Shown: positions 16,665-25,397, numbered from the stretch's first letter. The stretch is 64,000 bases of DNA from Bryobacteraceae bacterium (GCA_019752335.1 JAIEMJ010000041.1:1-64000); one strand, 5' to 3'. Notes: generated by a model not told the origin, from the sequence alone. Translations and numbers: made by a program.

Positions 16665-17300
16665 CTACCACCGCAGAAGTCGCGGCCCCAGCATCGCGCC
16701 GATCCATGCACAGAGCGCGATCATCATGCCGTACCAAAGGGCGACGAACGGCAGATAATCGTCGGGGCAGTGGAATGCGTAAGCGGCTGCTCCCAACGCC
16801 CCGGCAACAAGTCCCGCAACCGCTCCGGTGCGCCTCAAATTGGTGGGTGCGCCTCTGCGTAACGCCCAAATCAACGCTGCGAACGGAACGGTCGCGAACA
16901 GCGGTATGCAAACTACGCACATTCCCCACTGTCCCTCCATGATCATCGGATGCCAGGTGGCCGGGGGTGTACGAGCGAGCGCGACAGCACCAGCCAATCC
17001 AAGTGCCAGGAACGAACCGAAGATAACCGCGTAGAGCTTCCGCCCATCCTGTCCTGGATGAATCAATTTACCCAGCAAAGCTGCTCCTGAGCCGATCAAG
17101 ATCAGCGTGAACACGAGCTTTAGGGCCAGATATCCCAAGTTGAATGCGCTTTCGGTACGCAGGCCGACCGTGGCGAGCATCATACAAAAAGCAGCCACCC
17201 CACCGGCAGCAAGCGTCAAAGCCAGTGTCTTCTTGAGCTGTCCGCTCTTTGCTGGCTCTAGATTCGTACTGAGCATGTTGATGAGTTGATCAGTCTTCAT
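16665..17300 (-). CDS. nrsF: NrsF-family (DUF1109) anti-sigma factor
   Basis: 211 residues, the family's usual size, with six predicted membrane helices after a short cytoplasmic N-terminus (MKTDQLINMLSTNLEP). Conserved features include WHPMIMEGQWGMCVVCIP and AYAFHCPDDYLPFVALWY, with cysteines in or near the membrane. In Caulobacter, NrsF holds the ECF factor SigF at the membrane and conserved cysteines are needed for metal sensing (as I recall). The ATG overlaps the sigma stop in ATGA, so the pair is translationally coupled. It should release the sigma factor upon metal or redox stress. Confidence 0.9.
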   Translation of the reverse strand: MKTDQLINMLSTNLEPAKSGQLKKTLALTLAAGGVAAFCMMLATVGLRTESAFNLGYLALKLVFTLILIGSGAALLGKLIHPGQDGRKLYAVIFGSFLALGLAGAVALARTPPATWHPMIMEGQWGMCVVCIPLFATVPFAALIWALRRGAPTNLRRTGAVAGLVAGALGAAAYAFHCPDDYLPFVALWYGMMIALCAWIGAMLGPRLLRW

Positions 17301-17857
17301 GGTCGGCTCCCGCTTATTAAACGTGCCATCGCCTTCAAACCTCGATGGACGGATACCTTCACATTCGATTCGGACATTCCGCATTTCGCCGCCGCCTCGC
17401 TGACGCTTAGGCCATCCAGCTTCACGGCCTGGATAGCCTGTCTCGTCTTTAACGGCAATCCCGCCATCAGACTCTCCAAATCCAAGGTGCTCTCCACGCT
17501 GCCGTGGTCATCTTGGGATGTTGCCTCTTTGGCACCCTCGATCGGCAGATCGTTTCTTGACGCCTGCGCCCGACGCAAGTAGTCCACAAATTTATAGCGC
17601 GCAATGGCATAAACCCAGGGCGTGAAGAGCTGCGCTGGATCATATGTATGTCGGCGCGTGTGGATCGCAATCAGAGCTTCCTGTACCAGATCTTCCGCTT
17701 CCACTGGACCTCGGCCAATCCGGCTGAGTTGTCCTTTGAAGTACCCGCGCAATTGGATGCTCAACCTTTCTAGCAGCTCCCGGTGCGCTGCACCATCGCC
17801 GCCGAGGCCCGCAATCATCAAGGTATAGAGTTCGGGTTCAGTCGACGGCACACTCAT
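17297..17857 (-). CDS. sigF: ECF sigma factor, SigF type (NrsF-controlled)
   Basis: 186 residues from ATG 17857: region 2 (EDLVQEALIAIHTRRHTYDP..FTPWVYAIARYKFVDYLRR), a short linker and region 4 (GLPLKTRQAIQAVKLDGLSVSEAAAKCGMSESNVKVSVHRGLKAMA). Followed by the coupled nrsF gene. A promoter of the same class lies at 17861-17886, only 3 bases before the ATG, so transcription should start at or inside the first codons: either a leaderless message or a start at the internal ATG 17818. Autoregulation is therefore likely. Diverges from the WYKAK gene at 18152. Confidence 0.92.
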   Translation of the reverse strand: MSVPSTEPELYTLMIAGLGGDGAAHRELLERLSIQLRGYFKGQLSRIGRGPVEAEDLVQEALIAIHTRRHTYDPAQLFTPWVYAIARYKFVDYLRRAQASRNDLPIEGAKEATSQDDHGSVESTLDLESLMAGLPLKTRQAIQAVKLDGLSVSEAAAKCGMSESNVKVSVHRGLKAMARLISGSRP

Positions 17858-17860
17858 TAG

Positions 17861-17886
17861 TTCGCAGAGCCTCGCGTTTCGGTTAC
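17861..17886 (-). promoter_or_regulatory. ECF sigma (SigF-type) autoregulatory promoter
   Basis: On the minus strand: GTAACC, 16 bases, CGAA, then CTAATGAG. It has the same hexamer, spacing and -10 as the sites at 4072-4097 and 18044-18069. The closeness to ATG 17857 leaves no room for a leader, which argues for leaderless translation or a downstream start. Confidence 0.75.
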
Positions 17887-18043
17887 AACGGGGCGAATAC
17901 ATTTCCCCGCGTCGTTCCATGGTACGTGGCGATGGCACGACAAGGTGGGCATCCTCTCGTTAACTTTCGGTTCGAATCCTGTTAACTTCACCCTTGCATG
18001 GTGCCGGAAGCGTCGGCCAAGCCGGTCCCCGCGTCCGGAAACT

Positions 18044-18069
18044 GTAACCGATTCTGCTCCTCTTGCGAA
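18044..18069 (+). promoter_or_regulatory. ECF sigma (SigF-type) promoter of the WYKAK gene
   Basis: GTAACC (18044-18049), 16 bases, CGAA (18066-18069), followed by TTCACCAATAG. Except for part of the spacer it equals the CusF-gene promoter at 4072-4097, including the upstream CGGAA. The leader to ATG 18152 would be about 75 bases. Confidence 0.8.
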
Positions 18070-18151
18070 TTCACCAATAGAAACCGATTGCGAGCAACGA
18101 TGTGGAAACCAATCGATCCGCAAACAGGTGAGTAGGCAAAGGAGAAATATC

Positions 18152-18571
18152 ATGAAAACGTTTTTGAAGAGCATTCTGTTCACCGGCGCATTGGCGATGA
18201 GCACCCACGGCCTGATGGCTGCGCAAACAAACGATGGCTGGCTCGACCAGTGGTACAAGGCCAAGTTCGGTCGCTTTTCGCCGCCAACAGAAGCCCGCCT
18301 GAGGGCTGAGCGCGAAAACAGCGCATCTCGCGAAGAGGCCAGCCGCCCGCCCGCACGTCAAAATTGGATCGAGCAGCACTACAAAGCGAAGTTCGGCCGC
18401 AACACACCGGCAGAAGAGGCTCGATTGAAGGCTGAGCGGGATAACAGTGCCTTCCGCGAAGAGCCCGTTCAGACAGAGCCGGCCAAAAGCTGGATTGACC
18501 AGTGGTACAAAGCGAAGTACGGTCGCTACTCGCCACCGGAGGAGGCTCGCCTCAAAGCATTAGGCAAATGA
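18152..18571 (+). CDS. Exported WYKAK triple-repeat protein, probable SigF target
   Basis: 139 residues, same layout as the protein at 5379: signal peptide ending near LMAAQ, then three ~42-residue repeats with WYKAKFG, HYKAKFG and WYKAKYG, each followed by EARL(R/K)A and an E-rich segment (NSASREE, NSAFREE). The end is EEARLKALGK. AAAGGAG before the ATG. The N-terminal repeat is cleaner here (WLDQWYKAKFGRFSPP), so this may be the ancestral version. Divergent from sigF and preceded by a perfect SigF-type promoter; thus most likely an envelope protein induced together with sigF. Biochemical function unknown. Confidence 0.85.
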   Translation: MKTFLKSILFTGALAMSTHGLMAAQTNDGWLDQWYKAKFGRFSPPTEARLRAERENSASREEASRPPARQNWIEQHYKAKFGRNTPAEEARLKAERDNSAFREEPVQTEPAKSWIDQWYKAKYGRYSPPEEARLKALGK

Positions 18572-19225
18572 GGGGTTCAACCGCAAGGCCGAGCGGCTCG
18601 CTGGGCAATGGCCCTCGTTTTCACTCTCGGCCAGCCCTCCATCTCTGTTTAAAGTGCAGCGTGGGCCGCTCGTGGAGCCGTGTGGCATTGCCTAGCGCAA
18701 ATGCAGCATTGGCCGGCCTCATTTCCCCTGCTCTCTCTTTCGTAGCGGCGTTGAGGTTCTGGACAGCGATCTGGTGAGTTGCAATTCCTGACGACTCCCT
18801 TCCGAACGACATGGGGCATTAGGATCATCCATCACAGACCGTGTCACAAATTCTCCGGCCTCAAGGCGTTGCGCCGCGCGCGTCTATCCGATCCGCCAAG
18901 AATTGTGAAAATCTAAAGTGCGAAGCATGCGAGCCGGGCACTCAATCGAGACGGGAGATTTCTCTGAGACTGTCCTGCGCATCGAACCGCTCGCTTGGCT
19001 CCGCTTCGCGGCGTATCGTTTCGCTGCAGAGAGAATGGCGCTAATCTCCCGCGCCGTTAAGTCTTGAGGCCCTTGAGCCCGCTGTTCACGCAGCACTCAC
19101 GCCCTGCGTCACCCACGTCCATTCGGCGACTGTGTGAAAGCTAAGCTCTGGCGCGGGATGACGCTGGATACGGACTTGGCCGCTGCTCGAGAGATTCCGA
19201 CGCCCCTGGGCCCGTCCACAAACCC
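18572..19225. other. Long intergenic stretch without recognisable gene
   Basis: About 650 bases with only short open frames on both strands. The minus-strand words around 19090-19250 (LSFHTVAEWTWVTQG) look protein-like and may be a decayed gene fragment, but I cannot name it. No tRNA, IS end or repeat array seen. Confidence 0.35.
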
Positions 19226-19250
19226 ATAGCACCCCGATCCAAGGTGCTAT
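19226..19250 (+). promoter_or_regulatory. Inverted repeat overlapping the RBS of the Cys-rich leader gene
   Basis: ATAGCACC (19226-19233), nine bases, GGTGCTAT (19243-19250): perfect 8-bp arms ending three bases before ATG 19254. The only plausible ribosome-binding sequence, AAGGTG (19241-19246), lies mostly in the right arm. In RNA the hairpin would hide it; in DNA the dyad could be an ArsR/SmtB-like operator. Either could control entry into the czc operon. Confidence 0.5.
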
Positions 19251-19253
19251 TCT

Positions 19254-19568
19254 ATGGGCAAGTTGTTTTCCGGGACCCAAACTATTCGCGTTGTCGCGCT
19301 AGCACTACTGGTGCTCGTGGGTTTAGAAGTGTCTGCCTGCGACTTGTTTGCACCTAGTTCTTGCAAACTCTCGACCAGGCATGACAGCAACAAGTCGGAT
19401 CAATCGGATAGTGGAGACGATAACTGCCTCTGCTGCTGCACACACTACGTCGCGCCATCCGGAATTCAGCTGGTTGCTTTTATGATCGTTGGTGATTCCC
19501 GAGAGCTGACTCCCGTATATGGCCCGGAGCCGGAACCACCCCAAATTCTCCACCCCCCTCGCGTCTGA
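19254..19568 (+). CDS. Small exported Cys-rich protein heading the czc operon
   Basis: 104 residues: signal/anchor helix (VVALALLVLVGLEVSAC), a polar acidic middle with DNCLCCCTHYV, and a C-terminus PEPEPPQILHPPRV. The position right before czcC recalls CzcI/DUF2946 proteins of Proteobacteria, which are also small, exported and metal-ligand rich, but there is no clear sequence match. The C-terminal I-L-x-x-x-RV recurs in the Cys-rich proteins at 41307 and 48160. Probably a periplasmic metal-binding or regulatory protein; inferred. Confidence 0.65.
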   Translation: MGKLFSGTQTIRVVALALLVLVGLEVSACDLFAPSSCKLSTRHDSNKSDQSDSGDDNCLCCCTHYVAPSGIQLVAFMIVGDSRELTPVYGPEPEPPQILHPPRV

Positions 19569-19648
19569 CCTCCTACCCTCGGCGGCTCATTTGGCGGCTC
19601 ACGCCGCTACCCTCAATTCGTCAATTTTAACCGTAGGAGAACGTCCAG

Positions 19649-20944
19649 ATGGCAAGAAGCCGGGTTATACCCGCTTCGATACTTGCCTTGTTGTTGGCCG
19701 CCCCCGCCCAACCGCAAGCATCGAAGCCCATATTCACAATTGATGAGCTAGTCACCTTATCGCTAGAGCGAAACCGCGACCTACTTGCCGCAAGGCAGCG
19801 ATTGAGTGAGGCGGAAGGACTGTTGCGGCAGGCCGGCGTTAGACTCGCCCCAACCCTGGAGGCCGAGGGTACAACCGGCCGACCAGTGGGCACCAAAGGG
19901 GAAGAGGCTTACAGCGCCGCGTTGTTCTATCCGATCGAAACTGGCGGCAAGCGTCAGAAGAGAGTCCACGTTGCGGAATTCGGAATGGCGCTGGCGCAGG
20001 CTGAGGTTTCCGAACGAGCGAGACAGCTTACGTTTGAGGTGAAGCGGCGGGCCATCGAAGTGCTCGCGGCTCGTCGAAAACAGGATGCTATCGAGCGTAT
20101 CCTGGGCGTGAGCCGCGAGTCGTACCAAATCACCAAAGTTCGGGTAGAAGAAGGGGACGCTGCGCCGCTAGAACAGCAGTTGCTCGCCACTGAACTGGCG
20201 CGAGTCGAGGTGCAACAGGTCAGCTTTGGCGGCCGTGCTACGTCGAGTCTTTTCGAATTGCGACAAGCCCTGGGCGTAGCTGAAGCCGATCTGGCCAACG
20301 TGCTGGACGAGAGCACAGTGACGCCCACAGCGGTCGCAGTGGCCGATCTGAAGGCGCGCTCTTTGTCTAGCCGGCCGGATCTGGAAGCATCTCGCGTCCT
20401 AGAAGAACAGGCGTCTGCGGAGGCGGAACTCACGCGTGCCCAAGGGCGTCCTGACCTCACGGTATCAGCTCGATACACACGACGGAATTCCTTCTTCGAT
20501 GATTACTTCGTGTTGTCTCCATCCGGCAGCGCAATTCAGCTACGCGATCCAGATAACGTTCTAACATTCGGAATATCGATCCCGCTGTTTACGCAACGCC
20601 GTAATCAAGGAGCTATTGAAGCAGCTGTGTCGCGGGAGCGCGCTGTTCGTCTACGCCGCGAGTACCTCCAAATGACAGTTCCGCTCGAAGTTGACGCAGC
20701 ATACAACCGCTGGACCGCCGCCCAGCGTGCAATTTCGTTGTTCCAGAGGGGCGTGATCGAACAGTCGGAAAAAAACCTCGCCGTGGTTCGCGAAGCGTAC
20801 GCTCTCGGGCAGCTTCGAGTCCAGGATGTTCTGGCAGAACAGCGGCGGCTCCTCGACACGCAACTGGCCTACATAGATGCACAGACTGAAGTTGCTCAAG
20901 CAACCGCTGAACTTGAACGAGCGATAGGAGGAAAGCTTCAATGA
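19649..20944 (+). CDS. czcC: CzcC-like outer-membrane factor (TolC family)
   Basis: 431 residues: signal peptide to about residue 24, then two tandem outer-membrane-efflux repeats with long helices (VTLSLERNRDLLAARQRLSEAEGLL; AYALGQLRVQDVLAEQRRLLD). The barrel strands include LTVSARYTRRNSF. It should form the outer-membrane exit duct for the RND pump encoded downstream. GTAGGAGAAC precedes the ATG. The stop overlaps czcB by 4 bases. Confidence 0.9.
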   Translation: MARSRVIPASILALLLAAPAQPQASKPIFTIDELVTLSLERNRDLLAARQRLSEAEGLLRQAGVRLAPTLEAEGTTGRPVGTKGEEAYSAALFYPIETGGKRQKRVHVAEFGMALAQAEVSERARQLTFEVKRRAIEVLAARRKQDAIERILGVSRESYQITKVRVEEGDAAPLEQQLLATELARVEVQQVSFGGRATSSLFELRQALGVAEADLANVLDESTVTPTAVAVADLKARSLSSRPDLEASRVLEEQASAEAELTRAQGRPDLTVSARYTRRNSFFDDYFVLSPSGSAIQLRDPDNVLTFGISIPLFTQRRNQGAIEAAVSRERAVRLRREYLQMTVPLEVDAAYNRWTAAQRAISLFQRGVIEQSEKNLAVVREAYALGQLRVQDVLAEQRRLLDTQLAYIDAQTEVAQATAELERAIGGKLQ

Positions 20945-22179
20945 GAACCCTGACTTTAGTGCTTGTAGTGACATTGGTTTCACTTCTGACCGGTTGTGGA
21001 GAGAGCCGATCCAAGGAGGGGAAACCGAGCGTGTCCCCGTCGGAAGGCTCCAGCGAAAAGAAAGCGCAGGCATCGGAAGCGAGTGAAGAGGCGAAGGAAC
21101 CTAGTGGTCTGATCGAGCTTAGCGAGGCGGCACAGCGCCGTATCGGATTGACCTTGGCTCGCGCGACAACCGCCCCGCTTGCCGAGGTGCTTATGTTAAA
21201 CGGGACAGTGCAACCACTGGAGGGCCGGATCACAAGTGTGCGGCCATTGACGCGGGGGCGCCTGAAAGAGGTTCTCGTCAGGGTGGGTGACCGAGTCAAT
21301 TCCGGCCAGCTTCTCGCGCGATTAGACAACATCGAGGCAGGGGATTTGAGTTCACAATACAACACAGCGCGGGCCGACTTAGCACGCCTTCGGATTCAAC
21401 AAGCGGTCACCGCTCGACAAGCGGAACGAAGCCGGAAGTTGGTTGCGATTGGCGCCGTGCCACAAAAAGAGCTGGAGGCGATTGAGGGAGAAAGGCAAGG
21501 GCAGGAAGAGGCGATCCGGGCACAGGAGAGCACCATTGCAGGCCTGCTGGCGCGACTCCAGCGATTTGGGGTTGGAGACCCAACTTCAGGGACGTCAACA
21601 ACTACCATTGAGGCCCCGTTCGCTGGTGTCGTGACTGCCGTACCAGCCGCTCAGGGTGCGGTCGTAGAAACCACGTCGGAACTGCTATCAATCGTCGACC
21701 TCTCGCAGGTCTACGTTGCTGGGCAAGTGTACGAAAGAGATCTGAGCAAGATTCGAATCGGTCAAAACGTTGCTGTTGTAGCAGCGGGCTATCCAGACGT
21801 GCGTTTTCCAGGGCGGGTGGCATCCCTCAGCCCCTCGCTCAATCCAGAGACTCGAACCGCTTCCGTGCGGGTTGAGGTCGCAAACACCGCCGAACGCCTT
21901 CGTATCGATATGTTCGCCACCGTCGAACTGCCAATGGCGGCGAATAGTGAAGCGTTGACAGTACGGACTGATGCAATCCAGCGCGTGGAAGGCAAGTCCG
22001 TTGTTTTCGTCCGCGCTGACGCTACTCATTTCAGCGCACGGCCGGTACAAGTTGGACGTATCGCTTCCAATTTGATCGAGATAACCAGTGGTCTGAAGGC
22101 CGGAGAACTCGTTGTCACAAATGGTTCTTTCAATCTCAAGTCGGCGCTACTAGGTAAAGAACTGTCGGAGAAGGAGTAG
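20941..22179 (+). CDS. czcB: CzcB-like periplasmic adaptor (lipoprotein)
   Basis: 412 residues. Lipoprotein signal with lipobox LTGC (Cys19), then a charged linker, the first half of a lipoyl/barrel-sandwich domain (GTVQPLEGRITSVRPLTRGRL), a coiled-coil hairpin (~140-200), the second lipoyl half (IEAPFAGVVTAVPAAQGAVV) and beta-barrel and membrane-proximal domains. Links CzcA to CzcC. No extra His-rich N-terminal metal site is seen. ATGA overlap with czcC. Confidence 0.92.
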   Translation: MRTLTLVLVVTLVSLLTGCGESRSKEGKPSVSPSEGSSEKKAQASEASEEAKEPSGLIELSEAAQRRIGLTLARATTAPLAEVLMLNGTVQPLEGRITSVRPLTRGRLKEVLVRVGDRVNSGQLLARLDNIEAGDLSSQYNTARADLARLRIQQAVTARQAERSRKLVAIGAVPQKELEAIEGERQGQEEAIRAQESTIAGLLARLQRFGVGDPTSGTSTTTIEAPFAGVVTAVPAAQGAVVETTSELLSIVDLSQVYVAGQVYERDLSKIRIGQNVAVVAAGYPDVRFPGRVASLSPSLNPETRTASVRVEVANTAERLRIDMFATVELPMAANSEALTVRTDAIQRVEGKSVVFVRADATHFSARPVQVGRIASNLIEITSGLKAGELVVTNGSFNLKSALLGKELSEKE

Positions 22180-22184
22180 CTCGC

Positions 22185-25100
22185 ATGATAAATCGAATCA
22201 TTGAGATCAGCATCCGCTGGCGCGTCTTTGTCATCGTCATGGCCGCCGGCTTGGTCGGCATTGGCGTGTGGGCCGTGCTCGACCTTCCCATAGACGCGGT
22301 ACCAGATGTAACCACGAACCAGGTTCAGGTGAATACCGTTTTTCCGTCATTCACGCCAGCCGAGATGGAGCAGTACGTGACGTTCCCGATTGAGGTCGCC
22401 CTCAGTAGCTTGCCACGCAAGCAGGAAATTCGCTCGATTTCTCAGTTCGGCCTCTCGCAAGTCACGGTCACGTTCCCCGACGAGATGGACATCTACCAGG
22501 CAAGGCAACTCGTACTCGAACGCCTCATCGAGGTCGGTCGTACGCTGCCTCCCGGTGTCACACCAGAACTGTCTCCCATCAGCACTGGCCTAGGCGAGGT
22601 CGTGCAATTTACTCTGCGCGACGTTAGTGGGCAGAAACGACACTCCCTGACGGATCTTCGTACAGAGCTCGACTGGTTCATAAAGCCGCAGCTACGCACT
22701 GTTCCCGGGGTCATAGAAGTGAATAGTTTCGGCGGGCAGGAGCGCCAATTTGAAGTGCTTGTCGATCCGGCGAAACTAGTGGCACAGGGGCTCACGCTTC
22801 GGCAGGTGATTGACGCTCTGGGGCAGAACAACGCCAATGTGGGAGGTGGTTACCTGGAGCATTCGGGCGAACAGCAACTTATCCGCGGTGTCGCCCTGAT
22901 TAAGAACGTTACCGATATTGAAAATGTTGTCGTTGCAGCGCGCCAAGGGACGCCCATCTACATTCGAACAGTTGCCGAGGTGCGCATCGGCGCACAAATT
23001 AGGCAAGGAGCAGCGACACGGAATGGCGAAGGTGAAACTGTGGTTGGCGTCGCCATGCTGCTCAAAGGCGAGAATAGCCGCACCGTCGCAGAGCGCGTTG
23101 TGGAACGGCTGGGACAGCTCCAAAAAGCGCTCCCGACGGGCATGCAGGTCGATGTTTTCTACAATCGCCGTACCCTCGTCGACCAAACCATACAAACCGC
23201 AGTGAGAAATCTTATCGAAGGTGGGTTGGTTGTCATTGCTGTTCTGTTCCTGTTCTTATTGCAGTTCCGCGCCGGCCTAATAGTGTCTTCCGCAATTCCC
23301 TTGGCCATGCTGGTTGCGATCATCGGCATGCGCTACTTCGGCATCTCCGCGAACCTCATGAGTCTGGGAGCAATCGATTTCGGGCTCGTTGTCGATGCCG
23401 CCGTTATCATCGTCGAAAACTGTGTGCGGCGCCTCGCGGAGGAACGGCGGCGCCTTGGCCGCATGCTCACGGGCGAAGAGAGACGCCGGGTTATCTACAC
23501 CAGCAGCGTGGAAGTCCGGCGGGCAAGTCAGTTTGGCGAAATCCTGATTATCGCCGCGTACTTGCCCATTGTGTCGCTGGTCGGTATTGAGGGAAAGATG
23601 TTCAGGCCGATGGCGTTCACCGTAATCCTCGCGCTCGCCGGCGCTCTGGTCCTTAGCTTAACCGTGATTCCGGCGCTGGCGGCGATGTTGCTGCGAGAAC
23701 CGCGAAAAGTACACGAACAGGAACATAGCGATATCGCTGGTGGGTCGGGGGTTGCGGATGAAAACCCGATTGTTCGATGGCTCCAGCGGCTTTATCGCCC
23801 ATTGCTTGAGTTGACCACATCGTGGCCAAAGCTCACGGCTCTCTCAGCTTTGCTTTTTGTTACTGCGTGCGCTGCGATGTTCCAGCTGTTGGGCGCCGAA
23901 TTCTTGCCAAAACTCGAGGAAGGCGCACTCGCGATTAACAGCATTCGCCTGCCGAGCGTGTCGTTGCCTCAGGCAGTCGAAATGACCACCCAATTGGAAC
24001 GCATTGTCCGTAGTTTCCCTGAGGTAGAGACCGTGGTGAGCCGGATCGGCAGGCCCGAGATCGCAACGGACCCGATGGGACCGAACATGGGCGACACGTA
24101 TGTCTTCTTGAAACCGAAGGAGCAATGGCAGACAGCGCACTCTCGGGAGGAACTCGTCGAAGCCCTTGAGCACCGTATCAAAGACGAACTACCAGGAATG
24201 GGTTACTCGTTTTCGCAGCCCATTGAGTTTCGGATGCAGGAGCTTATTGAGGGGACCGGAGCTCGCTCCGACGTGGTAGTGAAAATATTCGGCGAAGATT
24301 TGAACACCCTTCGCGAAAACGCGGAGGGGGTCGCTCGAGCACTAGGTCAGGTGCGAGGCGCATCCGACATAAAGGTCCAGCAGGTCACGGGCTTGCCGAT
24401 GCTCCAAATCACGGTGAATCGCGACGCCATCGCCCGCTATGGAATCAACGCTAGCGAAGTCCAGGAACTCATACGAACCGCTATTGCGGGCACAGAAGCG
24501 ACCACGGTACTGGAAGGCTTTCGGCGGTTTACTCTGGTCGTCCGCCTTTCGCCTGAAGCGCGCAGAAGGCCGGAGCAGTTTGCAGGTCTGCTGGTCAGCG
24601 CGCCGAACGGCCAAAAGATTCCACTGGCGCAACTAGCGGACATAGAATCGGTCGAAGGCCCATTCGAAGTAGGCCGCGAAGAGGGTCAGCGCCGCATCAC
24701 GATAGAGGTCAACATACGCGGCCGCGACGTCGGCAGCTTCGTTACCGAGGCGCAGCGTCGCGTGGACGAACAGGTAAAACTTCCATCTGGCTACCTGATG
24801 CAGTGGGGCGGTCTCTGGGAACACCTTGAGAGCGGTCGTGACCGGCTTTTGATCGTTGTTCCCATCACATTTGTGCTGATTTTCCTATTATTGATCGCGA
24901 CCTTCGGTTCGGCCGCGCAGGCGGCATTGGTGTTCACGGGAATTCCTTTCGCCGTAACAGGCGGAATTCTTGCGCTGCTGCTTCGGGGCATGCCGTTTTC
25001 TATGAGCGCTGGCGTCGGATTCATTGCGGTATCGGGTGTTGCCGTTTTGAACGGGCTTGTAATGGTTGCGTTCATCAATGAAGCGCGTCAACGAAATGAG

Positions 25101-25397
25101 CCCATGCATCAAGCTGTGCTCGACGGAGCGCTCGTTCGCCTCCGACCTGTTTTGATGACTGCTGCGGTCGCAAGTTTCGGTTTCTTGCCGATGGCCTTGT
25201 CTACTGGCGGCGGGGCCGAAGTGCAGCGGCCATTAGCAACGGTCGTAATCGGCGGCCTCGTGACGTCTACGATTCTCACACTTCTAGTGCTGCCAGCCCT
25301 GTATCCGTGGTTTAGCGGGAGAGTAGCAACTAAGGAGCAGGAAATCTTAGCGGCACCAAAACATCGGGATCCAGCGCCAGAGGAGGCACCGCTGTGA
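22185..25397 (+). CDS. czcA: CzcA-like heavy-metal RND efflux pump
   Basis: 1070 residues, full length for heavy-metal-exporting RND pumps: 12 membrane helices, two large periplasmic loops, and in helix 4 the charged relay DFGLVVDAAVIIVEN that marks divalent-cation (Zn/Co/Cd) rather than Cu/Ag pumps. Other family blocks: FPSFTPAEMEQYVTFPIE, TGLGEVVQFTLRD, GQKIPLAQLADIES, RPVLMTAAVASFGFLPMALS. Exports metal from periplasm/cytoplasm across the outer membrane with CzcB and CzcC. Five bases after czcB. Confidence 0.95.
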   Translation: MINRIIEISIRWRVFVIVMAAGLVGIGVWAVLDLPIDAVPDVTTNQVQVNTVFPSFTPAEMEQYVTFPIEVALSSLPRKQEIRSISQFGLSQVTVTFPDEMDIYQARQLVLERLIEVGRTLPPGVTPELSPISTGLGEVVQFTLRDVSGQKRHSLTDLRTELDWFIKPQLRTVPGVIEVNSFGGQERQFEVLVDPAKLVAQGLTLRQVIDALGQNNANVGGGYLEHSGEQQLIRGVALIKNVTDIENVVVAARQGTPIYIRTVAEVRIGAQIRQGAATRNGEGETVVGVAMLLKGENSRTVAERVVERLGQLQKALPTGMQVDVFYNRRTLVDQTIQTAVRNLIEGGLVVIAVLFLFLLQFRAGLIVSSAIPLAMLVAIIGMRYFGISANLMSLGAIDFGLVVDAAVIIVENCVRRLAEERRRLGRMLTGEERRRVIYTSSVEVRRASQFGEILIIAAYLPIVSLVGIEGKMFRPMAFTVILALAGALVLSLTVIPALAAMLLREPRKVHEQEHSDIAGGSGVADENPIVRWLQRLYRPLLELTTSWPKLTALSALLFVTACAAMFQLLGAEFLPKLEEGALAINSIRLPSVSLPQAVEMTTQLERIVRSFPEVETVVSRIGRPEIATDPMGPNMGDTYVFLKPKEQWQTAHSREELVEALEHRIKDELPGMGYSFSQPIEFRMQELIEGTGARSDVVVKIFGEDLNTLRENAEGVARALGQVRGASDIKVQQVTGLPMLQITVNRDAIARYGINASEVQELIRTAIAGTEATTVLEGFRRFTLVVRLSPEARRRPEQFAGLLVSAPNGQKIPLAQLADIESVEGPFEVGREEGQRRITIEVNIRGRDVGSFVTEAQRRVDEQVKLPSGYLMQWGGLWEHLESGRDRLLIVVPITFVLIFLLLIATFGSAAQAALVFTGIPFAVTGGILALLLRGMPFSMSAGVGFIAVSGVAVLNGLVMVAFINEARQRNEPMHQAVLDGALVRLRPVLMTAAVASFGFLPMALSTGGGAEVQRPLATVVIGGLVTSTILTLLVLPALYPWFSGRVATKEQEILAAPKHRDPAPEEAPL

